Shown here: positions 20,364 through 32,413 of the stretch, piece after piece
Layout of the letters: every line of letters begins with the position of its first letter
Numbering within the stretch: position 1 is the stretch's first letter
Source: Citrobacter farmeri
Lineage (GTDB): Bacteria; Pseudomonadota; Gammaproteobacteria; Enterobacterales; Enterobacteriaceae
DNA length: 64,000 nt
Direction of reading: 5' to 3'
Assembly (NCBI RefSeq): GCF_019048065.1
Contig: NZ_CP077291.1
Span: forward strand, 1,984,001 to 2,048,000
Made by a program: the position numbers and the translations under genes
The notes under the pieces: model-generated
Seen by the model: the letters and a program-made list of their open reading frames with translations, nothing else
Databases searched by the model: none
Told to the model about the DNA's origin: nothing

Positions 20364-21434
20364 ATGACCCGCCCTATATTGGCCAGCCTTGACCTACAGG
20401 CGATGAAACAGAACCTGAACATTGTGCGTCAGGCCGCACCGGACGCGCGCGTCTGGTCGGTGGTGAAAGCCAATGCGTATGGACATGGCATTGAACGTAT
20501 CTGGAATGCGCTGGGCAACACCGACGGTTTTGCCCTTCTGAATCTTGAGGAGGCGGTAACCCTGCGCGAACGCGGCTGGAAAGGGCCGATCCTCATGCTG
20601 GAAGGGTTTTTCCATGCGGAAGATTTGGCGCTGTACGACACCTGGCGTTTGACCACCTGCGTTCACAGCAACTGGCAGCTTAAAGCGATTCAGAATGCAA
20701 AGCTGAAGGCACCGCTGGATGTCTACGTGAAGGTTAACAGCGGCATGAACCGTCTGGGCTTCCTGCCGGAACGGTTGCAAACCGTCTGGCAGCAATTGCG
20801 CGCGATGCCGAACGTCGGAGAGATGACGCTAATGTCGCACTTTGCTGACGCTGAGCACCCTGACGGGATCCGCAATGCGATGGAACGTATCGCGCTGGCA
20901 ACGAAAGGGCTGGAATGCCGCCGGTCACTGTCAAACTCTGCGGCCACGCTGTGGCATCCCGATGCACATTTTGACTGGGTGCGACCGGGCATCATTCTTT
21001 ACGGCGCTTCGCCGTCAGGCCAGTGGCGCGATATCGCCAATACCGGCCTGAAGCCGGTGATGACGCTCAGCAGCGAAATCATTGGTGTGCAAACGCTGAA
21101 GGCGGGGGATCGCGTCGGCTATGGCGGGCGCTATACCGCCAGAGGCGAACAGCGCATTGGTATCGTGGCGACAGGTTATGCTGACGGCTATCCGCGCCAT
21201 GCGCCGAGCGGAACGCCGGTACTGGTAGACGGTGTCAGGACCACGACCGTGGGAACCGTGTCGATGGATATGCTGGCGGTGGATTTGACGCCATGCCCAC
21301 AGGCGGGGATCGGAACGCCGGTGGAACTGTGGGGCAAGGAGATCAAAATTGATGACGTGGCAAAATCAGCGGGAACGGTGGGGTATGAACTGATGTGTTC
21401 CCTGGCGCTGCGTGTTCCTGTTGTGACGGTGTAA
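20364..21434 (+). CDS. dadX: Catabolic alanine racemase DadX
   Basis: 356 residues, PLP-dependent fold-type III. PLP lysine Lys35 in SVVKANAYGHG; catalytic-tyrosine region VGYGGRYTAR. It converts L- to D-alanine for oxidation by DadA, encoded just upstream. Confidence 0.98.
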   Translation: MTRPILASLDLQAMKQNLNIVRQAAPDARVWSVVKANAYGHGIERIWNALGNTDGFALLNLEEAVTLRERGWKGPILMLEGFFHAEDLALYDTWRLTTCVHSNWQLKAIQNAKLKAPLDVYVKVNSGMNRLGFLPERLQTVWQQLRAMPNVGEMTLMSHFADAEHPDGIRNAMERIALATKGLECRRSLSNSAATLWHPDAHFDWVRPGIILYGASPSGQWRDIANTGLKPVMTLSSEIIGVQTLKAGDRVGYGGRYTARGEQRIGIVATGYADGYPRHAPSGTPVLVDGVRTTTVGTVSMDMLAVDLTPCPQAGIGTPVELWGKEIKIDDVAKSAGTVGYELMCSLALRVPVVTV

Positions 21435-21445
21435 CTTATTATGTT

Positions 21446-21535
21446 GCCGGATGGCGGCGCGATGCGCCTTATCCGGCCTACAGCAAACGTTATGCGGAGT
21501 CGTCAGTAGGCCGGATAAGCGTAGCGCCATCCGGC
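21446..21535. repeat. BIME: two inverted REP elements
   Basis: Two REP (PU) units in opposite orientation: 21446-21481 (GCCGGATGGCGGCG ... CTTATCCGGCCTAC) and 21506-21535 (GTAGGCCGGATAAGCG ... CGCCATCCGGC). They fill the gap between convergent dadX and cvrA and may protect mRNA ends. Confidence 0.93.
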
Positions 21536-21542
21536 ATGGTCA

Positions 21543-23297
<1,755 letters not shown>

Positions 23298-23376
23298 TTA
23301 GCCATTTTTTTCAGCACTGACATTATCATATTAACGGCTGCAACCGGGCGTTACTTAGCCCTGCAACCGTTTTTTT

Positions 23377-24291
23377 TTATGATTTCAGAAAGGGATGACC
23401 CGAGATCGTAAGCTGTGTGCCTTTTTGGCTATTTCTCAACACGGCATGCGCGCCTAACGCCAGCGTAACGGTTCGCGGTTCATGACCAAAATCGAGCCCG
23501 GCAATCAGCGGAATAGAGAGGCGTTCACGTAAAAACGCGGACACCGTGTTGAGGTCGTAACCGGCATCGTACTCATTCGGGGCGCTGCCGCTAAAACTGC
23601 CCAGTACAATGGCGCTCTGACGATTTAAAATACCGGCGTCAAACAGTTGCAACAACATGCGCTCGATGCGAAAAGGGTGCTCATTAATGTCTTCCAGTAC
23701 CAGAATACCGCCTTCAATTTTTGGCATCCACGGGGTGCCAATGAGCGAAATCAGCATCGCCAGATTGCCGCCCCATAGCGTCCCTTCGGTGTGACAGTCT
23801 GGACCTTCACCTTGCCACTCCACCGTGTACTGCGCGTGACGCACTGCTTGCCAGAAATGGGTTTGCGTAAAGGTATTCAGCTCCGGCGCGCCAAAGTTTG
23901 CCGCCAGCATAGGACCGCTGAAAGTGATGACATTGCCCAGCGCCAGCAGACCGCACTGAATCGCCGTAAAATCGCTGTGCCCGCAAATGAGCAGCGGATC
24001 CTGTTGCTGTCGGGCGGCAAGGGCCTGCCAGTCGATGTGTTCCAGCAGTCGGCTCGCGCCATAACCGCCGCGCACTGGCATAACGATAGTGTCCGGCTCG
24101 GTGAGATGCACAAGGCTGTTCACATCCGCCAGACGCTCCGATTCCGTACCCGCAAAGCGTTGATGGCGACGGCTGACCACCGCCGTATTGTCGACCTGAT
24201 GCCCCGCCTCCTTAAGACGCTGGATGCCAAGCAAAGCCGCGTGTTGATTAATGCAGTAGCCCGAAGGGGCAATTAAGTGAAACCGGGACAT
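23377..24291 (-). CDS. ldcA: Murein tetrapeptide carboxypeptidase LdcA (LD-carboxypeptidase A)
   Basis: 304 residues, S66 peptidase. Catalytic Ser106 in GHSDFTA; Glu and His partners lie in the C-terminal half (LDFGHEPRTV). It removes the terminal D-Ala from cytoplasmic murein tetrapeptide for recycling. Upstream of cvrA on the same strand, divergent from emtA. Confidence 0.97.
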   Translation of the reverse strand: MSRFHLIAPSGYCINQHAALLGIQRLKEAGHQVDNTAVVSRRHQRFAGTESERLADVNSLVHLTEPDTIVMPVRGGYGASRLLEHIDWQALAARQQQDPLLICGHSDFTAIQCGLLALGNVITFSGPMLAANFGAPELNTFTQTHFWQAVRHAQYTVEWQGEGPDCHTEGTLWGGNLAMLISLIGTPWMPKIEGGILVLEDINEHPFRIERMLLQLFDAGILNRQSAIVLGSFSGSAPNEYDAGYDLNTVSAFLRERLSIPLIAGLDFGHEPRTVTLALGAHAVLRNSQKGTQLTISGHPFLKS

Positions 24292-24352
24292 GGCAATTCC
24301 TTGCTACAACAGAAACCAAATGTATATCATGCCGCCTATAGTAGAACGTTTT

Positions 24353-24382
24353 GCCGGATGGTGCTTTGCTTATCCGGCTTAC
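24353..24382. repeat. Single REP element
   Basis: GCCGGATGGTGC ... GCTTATCCGGCTTAC is one REP unit, located in the ldcA-emtA divergent gap. Confidence 0.85.
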
Positions 24383-24399
24383 AATGGTGATTTTAGTAA

Positions 24400-25041
<642 letters not shown>

Positions 25042-25776
25042 TTAGTCGCGCACTTTATTTGATTTCTGCCGTGCCTCGCGCTCGAGGGAAAAGATAATCC
25101 GCTGAAGTTCCCGCTCCACCGCCGGGCCGACGTTGAGAAAACGAAAGCTCAGGCGGGGAGTGGAAATCGTCTCATTTTTCCCATCAATCACTTTGCGTTC
25201 GGTTACGGAGATCAATTGCGCATCAAAGTGAAACATCCCCCATTCCCCCATATCCAACGCAATCTGCGAAAAACGCATCCCTTCCGCGAGTCCTGAGGGT
25301 TTTGGACCTTCCAGCAGTGCGCCCATTCCGCCGAGAGAAAGATCGTACAGACGAAAACGCAGGGTGCTGTTATCTGGCATCTGCGCGGTACAACCGTAGG
25401 GGGGATGGAGCGGCGCGCCAATACGAAAATATTCTCGTCGCTGGACAAACCACAGTGCCGGAGGAAGTGGGGTGATAAAGGCCGGAAGTTGCTGATACTC
25501 ACCACTATGTAACTGCTCAAGGGTAAACTCGACCTTCGCGCCCTGGGTTTCCGCGGTAAAGGTAATATTGCGCGCCTTCTGCACGGCGAGGTTTTCGTTT
25601 TGCTGACTGCCAAAGTCCATCACCAGCCTTTCAGCCGAGACGTCAAGGATCTTGCTGATAAATTGTCCGCCGCGCCAGGAGACGCGCAAAGGCACCTGAT
25701 TGCTGTTTAAATCACGAAGAACGCCCAATACCGCCAATGGATTTTGCTTCAGAAACTGCTCATTATAATGACTCAC
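25042..25776 (-). CDS. ycgR: c-di-GMP-binding flagellar brake protein YcgR
   Basis: 244 residues: N-terminal YcgR-N domain (1-110) and C-terminal PilZ domain with the binding motif RREYFRIGAP (near 112-121) and DLSLGGMGALL (near 147). With c-di-GMP bound it slows the flagellar motor. Its stop immediately abuts the emtA stop. Confidence 0.97.
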   Translation of the reverse strand: MSHYNEQFLKQNPLAVLGVLRDLNSNQVPLRVSWRGGQFISKILDVSAERLVMDFGSQQNENLAVQKARNITFTAETQGAKVEFTLEQLHSGEYQQLPAFITPLPPALWFVQRREYFRIGAPLHPPYGCTAQMPDNSTLRFRLYDLSLGGMGALLEGPKPSGLAEGMRFSQIALDMGEWGMFHFDAQLISVTERKVIDGKNETISTPRLSFRFLNVGPAVERELQRIIFSLEREARQKSNKVRD

Positions 25777-25979
25777 GCGGAATAACCCCTGGATGCCTGA
25801 CAGTCTATCGAACGGTTATCGGCAAGACGCAGGAGAACTTAATACAAACGCGTGATTTTTTTTACCAAAGACAAATAATTCAGTCCCGCGGAGACAGCGA
25901 AGATCAAGGGGTTGCCTATACTTAACGAACAAGCGCAAGAAGTTGTTGCGTGTGGTTTCCCTGAAAAGAGGGTCTGAAC

Positions 25980-26234
25980 ATGGGAATTATTGCCTGGATT
26001 GTATTTGGTTTGATTGCTGGTGTTATCGCCAAATTTATCATGCCGGGACGTGACGGCGGCGGATTCATCCTGACCTGTATTCTCGGCATAATTGGTGCCG
26101 TAGTGGGCGGATGGCTGGCGACCATGTTTGGTATTGGCGGCACGATCAGTGGCTTTAACCTTCACAGTTTCCTGGTCGCCGTGGTGGGCGCCATTGTGGT
26201 GCTGGGGGTATTCCGACTCGTGCGTCGCGATTAA
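25980..26234 (+). CDS. ymgE: GlsB/YeaQ/YmgE family membrane protein
   Basis: 84 residues, E. coli YmgE length: three hydrophobic helices with glycine-rich motifs (GLIAGVIAK, MPGRDGGGF, GAVVGGWLATMFGIGG). Small inner-membrane protein of the transglycosylase-associated family; role unknown, often stress-induced. Confidence 0.95.
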   Translation: MGIIAWIVFGLIAGVIAKFIMPGRDGGGFILTCILGIIGAVVGGWLATMFGIGGTISGFNLHSFLVAVVGAIVVLGVFRLVRRD

Positions 26235-26238
26235 CAAC

Positions 26239-26264
26239 ACGGCTCCTGCGGGAGCCGCGTTTTT
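26239..26264 (+). terminator. Terminator of ymgE
   Basis: 7-bp stem CGGCTCC / GGAGCCG with loop TGCG, followed by CGTTTTT. Confidence 0.88.
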
Positions 26265-26307
26265 ATCATATTCCCCTTCAATTCCTCTCTTGATTTACCT
26301 ATTGAAA

Positions 26308-26350
26308 TGAGAATAATTGGCATTCCAATTTAAACTGATAATTATTCTCA
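26308..26350. promoter_or_regulatory. Two Fur-type boxes in the siderophore receptor promoter
   Basis: TGAGAAT-A-ATTGGCA (26308-26322) and TGATAAT-T-ATTCTCA (26336-26350) match the 7-1-7 Fur motif TGATAAT-N-ATTATCA, the second with one mismatch. The second site ends two bases before the chosen ATG. Iron repression of the receptor is expected. Confidence 0.8.
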
Positions 26351-26352
26351 CT

Positions 26353-28464
26353 ATGACAACTTCCTGCTTCCGACTTTGTGCGCTCTCTGGCTGTATCTCA
26401 CTGGCTCTGGCCACGCCGTCTTATGCGGCAGATTCTGGCGAATCCACCATCGTGGTATCCGCAACGGGACAGGAGAGCCTGCTGCCTGCCTGGACCAACA
26501 GCGCCACCAAATCGGCTGTACCTGAAAGTAAAACGCCGCAGGTGATTAACACTATCGATAATCACGAGATAGCCTTACGTCATGCGAATTCCGTCAATGA
26601 GATCCTGCGCTATGCGCCGGGTGTGTCGACGGAAGTGCGCGGCAACACCTCTTATATGAGCGAGTATAAGATTCGCGGTTTCTCCGTCGATCAGGAGTAC
26701 TACAACGGTTTGCAGTTGCCGTACAACGTCACCGGCAATACCAAAGCACGTATCGACCCACTGCTGGTGGAAAGCGTGGATATCCTGAAAGGGCCGGCGT
26801 CTGTGTTGTATGGCAACGGTTCGCCGGGTGGTCTGGTGAATATTCAGGGCAAAAAACCGCAGGCTGAGCAAAAAACGGAGATCGGCTTTAATACCGGTAC
26901 GCGTAATCTGAAAGAGGGCTATCTGGATTCCACGGGTAAAATCAGCGACAGCGACTGGAATTACCGTCTGTTGGGTAAGGCGACCGAGGGCGACGATCAA
27001 CCGCATACCACCCGTTATGAAGACTATCTCCTGGCACCTTCCGTTACCTGGCAACCGGACGGCAAAACGCGTCTGACGCTGGATGCGCTGGTGCAAAATA
27101 CACCATCGTTGTCACCGTCGAACCCGTTACCGATTGCTTATCTGCGCTCGGGTTACGCCGATCGTCGTGATTATGCCGGGGATGAGTGGAGTGGCTTTAA
27201 GCAGCGTCAGTGGATGGTGGGTTATCATTTCGAGCACGAGTTTGACAGTGGTTGGGGATTTAGTCAGCAGGCGCGCTATTTTGATGTCGATACACACCAA
27301 CGCAGCGTCTATTCAACCGGGAATGGTTCGAACCCGGTCTGGATGCTTGACCGCTTTGCCTATACCACTGATGAAGACCTGAAAAGTTTCAACATCGATA
27401 ATCAGGTCACGAAAACGGTCGCGCTGGGCGACTGGCAGCACCATTTGCTGGCCGGTTTTGACTATCAGAAACTCGACAGCCATTACTTCTACCGCTATGC
27501 CAGCGCCACGCCGGGAATCGACATGCGCGACCCGGATTACCATCAGGTGCATACCGCCGATCTGGGGCTGTACACTGCGCAGAAAAACCGCCTTTCTTAT
27601 CAGCAAAATGGCTACTATCTGCAGGATCAGGTTGCGTTTGGTGGCTTAAATCTGCTGGCCAGTCTTCGTTATGACGATTACCGCTCGACGACCACCGACG
27701 CGATGCAAAACGACGAGAAAACCTGGATCTCGCAGGACCGGGTGACCAAACGGTTTGGCGCGCTCTATGCCTTTGAAAACGGTATTTCACCGTTTATCAG
27801 CTATTCCGAAGGTTTCAAACCGATTTCACCGCAGGGCACGCTGACGGTAAAAGACGTGAAGCCGACGACCAGCAAACAACTGGAAGGCGGGGTGAAATAC
27901 CTGCTGGCCGATTACGCGACCACGCTGACGGCCTCGGTATTTAATATTCGTCAAAAGAACGTCCTGTCCGCCACGCCGACCTGGGACTATCGGCAGACCG
28001 GAGAGATCGAATCAAAAGGGGCAGAGTTTTCGGTGATAAGTCGACCAGGTGACAACGTCACGTTAATTGCTAACTACGCTTACACCCATGCGATCAATAC
28101 CAAAGATGAAACCTGGGAAGGCAAACGCCCGACGCAGGTGCCGGAGAACGCGTTTAATCTGTGGGGCGATTACACCTTCGATGCAACCGCACTGCGTGGG
28201 CTGACGATGGGGGCTGGGGCGCGCTATACCGGGCCAATGGAAATCTCGCCGGATAACCAGGGCGGTAAACTGGGAGGCACGACACAATACGATCTTGCCG
28301 TGTCGTATCGCGTAGGTGAGGTGCTGCCTTCACTGAGCGGCGTGACGTTAAAAGCCAGTGCCCAGAACATCACCAACAAAGAGACCTTCAGTTGCTACGA
28401 CAGCACCAACTGCTGGATTGGCCGTGACCGGACGGTCCAGGTTGGCGCAAGCTACCGTTTCTGA
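26353..28464 (+). CDS. TonB-dependent siderophore receptor (FhuA/FoxA-like, hydroxamate type)
   Basis: 703-residue outer-membrane receptor. Signal peptide ends near residue 25 (PSYA-ADSG). Plug domain about 45-170 (TPQVINTIDNHEI, YKIRGFSVDQEYYNGL, VDILKGPASVLYG, PGGLVNIQGKKP), then a beta-barrel ending in the terminal aromatic YRF. It most resembles ferrichrome/ferrioxamine-type receptors; the siderophore is not determined. ATG 26353 starts the signal peptide but has no Shine-Dalgarno because a Fur-type box occupies that place; a TTG at 26317 would add 12 residues. It is inserted between ymgE and treA relative to K-12. Confidence 0.92.
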   Translation: MTTSCFRLCALSGCISLALATPSYAADSGESTIVVSATGQESLLPAWTNSATKSAVPESKTPQVINTIDNHEIALRHANSVNEILRYAPGVSTEVRGNTSYMSEYKIRGFSVDQEYYNGLQLPYNVTGNTKARIDPLLVESVDILKGPASVLYGNGSPGGLVNIQGKKPQAEQKTEIGFNTGTRNLKEGYLDSTGKISDSDWNYRLLGKATEGDDQPHTTRYEDYLLAPSVTWQPDGKTRLTLDALVQNTPSLSPSNPLPIAYLRSGYADRRDYAGDEWSGFKQRQWMVGYHFEHEFDSGWGFSQQARYFDVDTHQRSVYSTGNGSNPVWMLDRFAYTTDEDLKSFNIDNQVTKTVALGDWQHHLLAGFDYQKLDSHYFYRYASATPGIDMRDPDYHQVHTADLGLYTAQKNRLSYQQNGYYLQDQVAFGGLNLLASLRYDDYRSTTTDAMQNDEKTWISQDRVTKRFGALYAFENGISPFISYSEGFKPISPQGTLTVKDVKPTTSKQLEGGVKYLLADYATTLTASVFNIRQKNVLSATPTWDYRQTGEIESKGAEFSVISRPGDNVTLIANYAYTHAINTKDETWEGKRPTQVPENAFNLWGDYTFDATALRGLTMGAGARYTGPMEISPDNQGGKLGGTTQYDLAVSYRVGEVLPSLSGVTLKASAQNITNKETFSCYDSTNCWIGRDRTVQVGASYRF

Positions 28465-28479
28465 TTGCGTGAAGCGAAA

Positions 28480-28504
28480 ACCGGCCTGGCATCCCCAGGC
28501 CGGT
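28480..28504 (-). terminator. Terminator of treA (also serves the receptor gene)
   Basis: Perfect 10-bp stem ACCGGCCTGG / CCAGGCCGGT with a 5-base loop; on the minus strand it is followed by TTTT. Confidence 0.8.
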
Positions 28505-28517
28505 AATGCATTGAGTA

Positions 28518-30224
28518 TTATGGCGTTGCCTGTTTTTGTGGCGGTTCAGTGGACGTCTGGCCGGCGACAGGGCGTTTTTCCGGCACACTATCGCACGGTT
28601 TTTCCTTCGGACAGATCAGATCAAGCATCTTCAGCGTGACGCCATTGCTCCAGCCAAAGCCATCCTGCAACGGATATTCACCGCCGCCACCGCCGGTTCC
28701 GGTACTGCTGACATCATATTTTTCCACCAGCTTTTGCTCGCGATCGTAGGTGTGCTGCACATTGGTCAGAAAACGCCAGCTTACTTCCATCGCCACGTCA
28801 TTCTGCCCATAGTTCTGTAAGCCTTCGGTGGCGACCCACTGCAGCGGTGCCCAGCCGTTTGGCGCATCCCATTGTTGTCCGCTTTTCACCGAGGTGGTGG
28901 CAAGCCCGCCCGGTTGCAGCAGATGCGCGCGGGTAGCTGCGGCCATTTTGCTGGCGCGATCTTTCGAGGCGGCATTGACATACAGCGGGAACAGGGCGGC
29001 GGCGGTCAACTGATTACGCACCCGCTTGCTCTTCAGATCGTAATCCGCATACCAGCCTTCTTTGTCATTCCACAGGTAGTGTTCAATGGCTTTCTGTCGG
29101 GCGCTTGCCAGCGTGTCGTACTGACTGGCCTTTGCCTCATCCCCCGCGGCTTTACTGGCACGCGCGAGGATTTTTTCCATCTTGTACAGCAGGGCGTTGA
29201 GATCGACCGGAACAATGCTGGTGGTCCGCAGTGTGCCAAGTTGCTGCGGATTATCCATCCAGCGTGAACTGAAATCCCAGCCGGAAGCCGCAGCCGACCG
29301 TAAATCGCGATAAATTTCAGTCGCCGGACGGTTCGGATTGCTTTTCGCCGTGGCGATATCCTCAACCCAGGATTCCGGGCGCGGTGTGTCCCGTTCATCC
29401 CAGTAGCGGTTCAGAATGGTGCCATCGTCCAGTTTCACCACCCGCTTGTTCTGTTGACCTGCCTGCAGCGTTTCAACGCCTTCCATCCAGTATGTGTACT
29501 CTTTTTGCAACTGAGGCAGGTATTTTTTCAGCGCATCGTCGCCGTCATGCTGCGCCAGCAGTTCTACCATTAGCGAGAAAAACGGCGGTTGCGAACGGCT
29601 CAGATAATAGGTGCGGTTACCGTTCGGGATATGGCCGAAGGTATCAATCTCCCAGGCGAAATTCGCCACCATATCGGCAATTTTGTCCCAGCGATCGCTT
29701 TCGGCAAGTCCCAGCATAGTGAAGTAACTGTCCCAGTAATAGACTTCCCGAAAGCGCCCACCAGGAACCACGTAAGGTTCAGGCAATGGCAGCAGTGAAT
29801 CCCACTTTCCTGCGCTTTCGGCAGAGCGGGTTAACACTGGCCACAGCCCGTCGATATGTTCACGCAGGGATTGCCCTTTCGGAGGAACATACTTTTCCCC
29901 TTCCTTCGGCAGCGTAAAGTTGACGCTCACGAAGTGGCGTAAATCGAAACTGAACTGATTCTTTTGCATCCGATAATCCGCGAGGATCATCAGTGGATCG
30001 CTGTTAGGCACGGCATCGGCAAAGGTTTTCTGATCGGGAAACAGTCTGGCATTTTGCACATCGTTAAACAGGGGACCGAGCAGAATATCCGGTGGTTGCG
30101 GAGGAGAGTCCGGCATCTCTTCGGCGTTAACCGACAGAGAAGAGAAGGTCAGAAGCGTACCGGAAACCGCTAATGTTATGGCCAATGACAGCGAAGCAGA
30201 CGCGCGAAAAACAGGGGTAGGCAT
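28518..30224 (-). CDS. treA: Periplasmic trehalase TreA
   Basis: 568-residue GH37 enzyme with a signal peptide (first about 34 residues). Signature 1 [15 protein letters not shown] and signature 2 [12 protein letters not shown] are both present, as is [14 protein letters not shown]. It splits trehalose to two glucose in the periplasm during high osmolarity. Confidence 0.98.
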   Translation of the reverse strand: MPTPVFRASASLSLAITLAVSGTLLTFSSLSVNAEEMPDSPPQPPDILLGPLFNDVQNARLFPDQKTFADAVPNSDPLMILADYRMQKNQFSFDLRHFVSVNFTLPKEGEKYVPPKGQSLREHIDGLWPVLTRSAESAGKWDSLLPLPEPYVVPGGRFREVYYWDSYFTMLGLAESDRWDKIADMVANFAWEIDTFGHIPNGNRTYYLSRSQPPFFSLMVELLAQHDGDDALKKYLPQLQKEYTYWMEGVETLQAGQQNKRVVKLDDGTILNRYWDERDTPRPESWVEDIATAKSNPNRPATEIYRDLRSAAASGWDFSSRWMDNPQQLGTLRTTSIVPVDLNALLYKMEKILARASKAAGDEAKASQYDTLASARQKAIEHYLWNDKEGWYADYDLKSKRVRNQLTAAALFPLYVNAASKDRASKMAAATRAHLLQPGGLATTSVKSGQQWDAPNGWAPLQWVATEGLQNYGQNDVAMEVSWRFLTNVQHTYDREQKLVEKYDVSSTGTGGGGGEYPLQDGFGWSNGVTLKMLDLICPKEKPCDSVPEKRPVAGQTSTEPPQKQATP

Positions 30225-30326
30225 TGATTAATCTCCTTAGTGCGTACCGAATAACGGTATCTACCATGAGAAAATCGTAGTCCAGGATCGCTCCGGGCGC
30301 GTGATTAGCCCCTGTTTTTTGCGACG

Positions 30327-31760
30327 TTACAGCGGTTTCCTTTCCCTGACGACGCGATTCTGCGCCACATCAAGGGTGAGCCGCTCGCCCGTTTGTACCT
30401 CGTTAAGCGCGTCGCCCTGTTGGCATACCCAGGCGATGCCCATCTCCCGTGCGATCAAGGCGCCATGCGCGAGTGGACTGCCTTCCCGCAGACAGATGCC
30501 CTTCACCACATTCGGGTCGAGCTCCGGTACCATTGACGGGAACAGATCGTCGGCGACCAGTATGGCCGGCGCGATAAACTCAGGCAGTACCCGTGGGCTT
30601 TGTAGCAAATGACGCAGCGTACGCTGCAGGAGATCGTCAATATCGATGTAGCGCGCCTGCAAATAGGCGTCATCCAGTTGACGATACTGCGTGCTGAGGC
30701 CGCTCAACACCTGCTGCCAGGCATATTCCGCTGTACAGTGTTCACTACGCAGCAGGCCGCAGGCGGTATCAAACAGTTCCGGATCGTCCAGCAACATATG
30801 GTGACCGGAGAAAATGGCCGCCAGGTCCCCTGGCCAGTTATCTTCCACGCGGGTAATGAGCGTCATCAGATCGAGCAGCGTGAGATCCAGCGCGTTACGC
30901 AGTCGTGCCTGCTCTGCGCCAGGACTGAGATCTGACGCTTGCCGAACCGGCGGCAGCGCTGGCGCGTAACAGAATGCGTTGCCCGCAATGTCCTCCGTCG
31001 ACGTTGCGGCAACCGCCGTATCCTCCAGCGATTCGCCGAAATTCTCCGCGGCGAGGCGACTAAACGCGGCCAGCGCGTCATCTGCCTGCTCTCCACTTGC
31101 CAGCAGACGTACCGTGTCATGACAGCGAACCTGCAACAGCGAAATCTGATTAAGGCTGTCCGGCGTGACGCACTTGCCGTTTTTTTCCAGCAGCAGATCG
31201 GCGTTAAAGGCTGACAGTGTGGCCACAAGCCGGGACGCCGGACGCACGTGCAGACCGTTGGGGTTTTTGATCACCACGGAGACCGATTTTGCTGATGCAT
31301 CCTGTGCGCTAAAGGACGGGGTAATGCGGGGCTCAGAGGCAGAAGAGGGTAAACCCAGTTGCTCACGCTTGGCTTCGAGGGCGTTCATTGCGTCGGCGAT
31401 GACCTTGTCGATATCTGCGCCAGCAGCGGCGCTCACCGTTGCCGCCAGCGTCCCTTCCACCAACGGCGCGGCGCACAGTCGTACTTTCGCCGCGATCGTC
31501 GGGTCGAGGAGATCCAGCGCCGTCTCTGCGCTGAGCAGGGCGCTGCCGATGTCCATCATCACCAGCACATGGTCGGTGTCGGCAACAGACTCGATCGCCT
31601 CCATCACCTTAATGGGGTCGGTACCGATGGGATTTTGCGGATCGTCGATTCCGGCAGCAATGGCTATCTTACAGCCGCCGCCCATTAACATCTGTTGCGC
31701 CAGTTCACCCACCCCTTCACCGAGGCGGGCGCTGTGAGAGACTATGACCAGGTTTACCAT
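30327..31760 (-). CDS. dhaM: PTS-dependent dihydroxyacetone kinase phosphotransferase subunit DhaM
   Basis: 477 residues in three phosphotransfer domains: EIIA-Man-like (His9 in IVSHSARLG), HPr-like (His171 in NPNGLHVRPAS) and an N-terminal enzyme-I-like part (His432 in SPLAHGALIA). It passes phosphate from PEP via EI and HPr to DhaL-ADP. Last gene of dhaKLM, 10 bases after dhaL. Confidence 0.97.
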   Translation of the reverse strand: MVNLVIVSHSARLGEGVGELAQQMLMGGGCKIAIAAGIDDPQNPIGTDPIKVMEAIESVADTDHVLVMMDIGSALLSAETALDLLDPTIAAKVRLCAAPLVEGTLAATVSAAAGADIDKVIADAMNALEAKREQLGLPSSASEPRITPSFSAQDASAKSVSVVIKNPNGLHVRPASRLVATLSAFNADLLLEKNGKCVTPDSLNQISLLQVRCHDTVRLLASGEQADDALAAFSRLAAENFGESLEDTAVAATSTEDIAGNAFCYAPALPPVRQASDLSPGAEQARLRNALDLTLLDLMTLITRVEDNWPGDLAAIFSGHHMLLDDPELFDTACGLLRSEHCTAEYAWQQVLSGLSTQYRQLDDAYLQARYIDIDDLLQRTLRHLLQSPRVLPEFIAPAILVADDLFPSMVPELDPNVVKGICLREGSPLAHGALIAREMGIAWVCQQGDALNEVQTGERLTLDVAQNRVVRERKPL

Positions 31761-31770
31761 CTTACTGTCC

Positions 31771-32403
31771 TTACTCTTTTGCCGCGGCTGCCAGCATCTG
31801 GATCATAAACATCACCGAGGTCGCACCCGGATCCTGATGTCCGATACTGCGCTCGCCCAGGTAGCTGGCGCGACCTTTGCGGGCCTGCATCGTAATCGTG
31901 CTTTGTGCGGCGGCTTCAGCCTGAGAGGCGGCCGCGTCCAGCGCGGCGGTGACGGAGAGATTCTGCTCACAGGACTGGCGCAATGACTCCGCCACCGGCA
32001 CCCAGACATCGCACATCGTTTTGTCACCCGGCTCAGCTTTACCCCGGCCGATCACGCCCTCAGCACCTTCACGCATCATTTGATAGAGCTCATTAAGCGA
32101 CAAACTTTGATGCGCCTGCGTGACCTGCGCGGCACGGATGAAAAAGGTGCCAAACAGCGGGCCGCTGGCCCCTCCGACGTTTGACAGCAGCGTCATCCCG
32201 GTGTTTTTTAGAATAAAACCGATATCTTTATCCGCAATCGCCGGTAATTTTTCGACCACTTTGCTGAAGCCGCGATGCATATTCAAACCGTGATCGGCAT
32301 CGCCAATCTCGCGATCCAGACCGGTGAGATAATCACTCTCTTTGCTGAAAATCTCCCCGCAGCGATAAAGCCAACTGACAATCTGCACTCTGGTAAGTGA
32401 CAT
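31771..32403 (-). CDS. dhaL: Dihydroxyacetone kinase ADP-binding subunit DhaL
   Basis: 210 residues, E. coli length. Helical nucleotide-binding domain with IGDADHGLNMHRGF (Mg-coordinating Asp cluster) and GGASGPLFGTFF. Tightly bound ADP is rephosphorylated by DhaM and phosphorylates dihydroxyacetone held by DhaK. Confidence 0.98.
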   Translation of the reverse strand: MSLTRVQIVSWLYRCGEIFSKESDYLTGLDREIGDADHGLNMHRGFSKVVEKLPAIADKDIGFILKNTGMTLLSNVGGASGPLFGTFFIRAAQVTQAHQSLSLNELYQMMREGAEGVIGRGKAEPGDKTMCDVWVPVAESLRQSCEQNLSVTAALDAAASQAEAAAQSTITMQARKGRASYLGERSIGHQDPGATSVMFMIQMLAAAAKE

Positions 32404-32413
32404 GACTCTCTCC

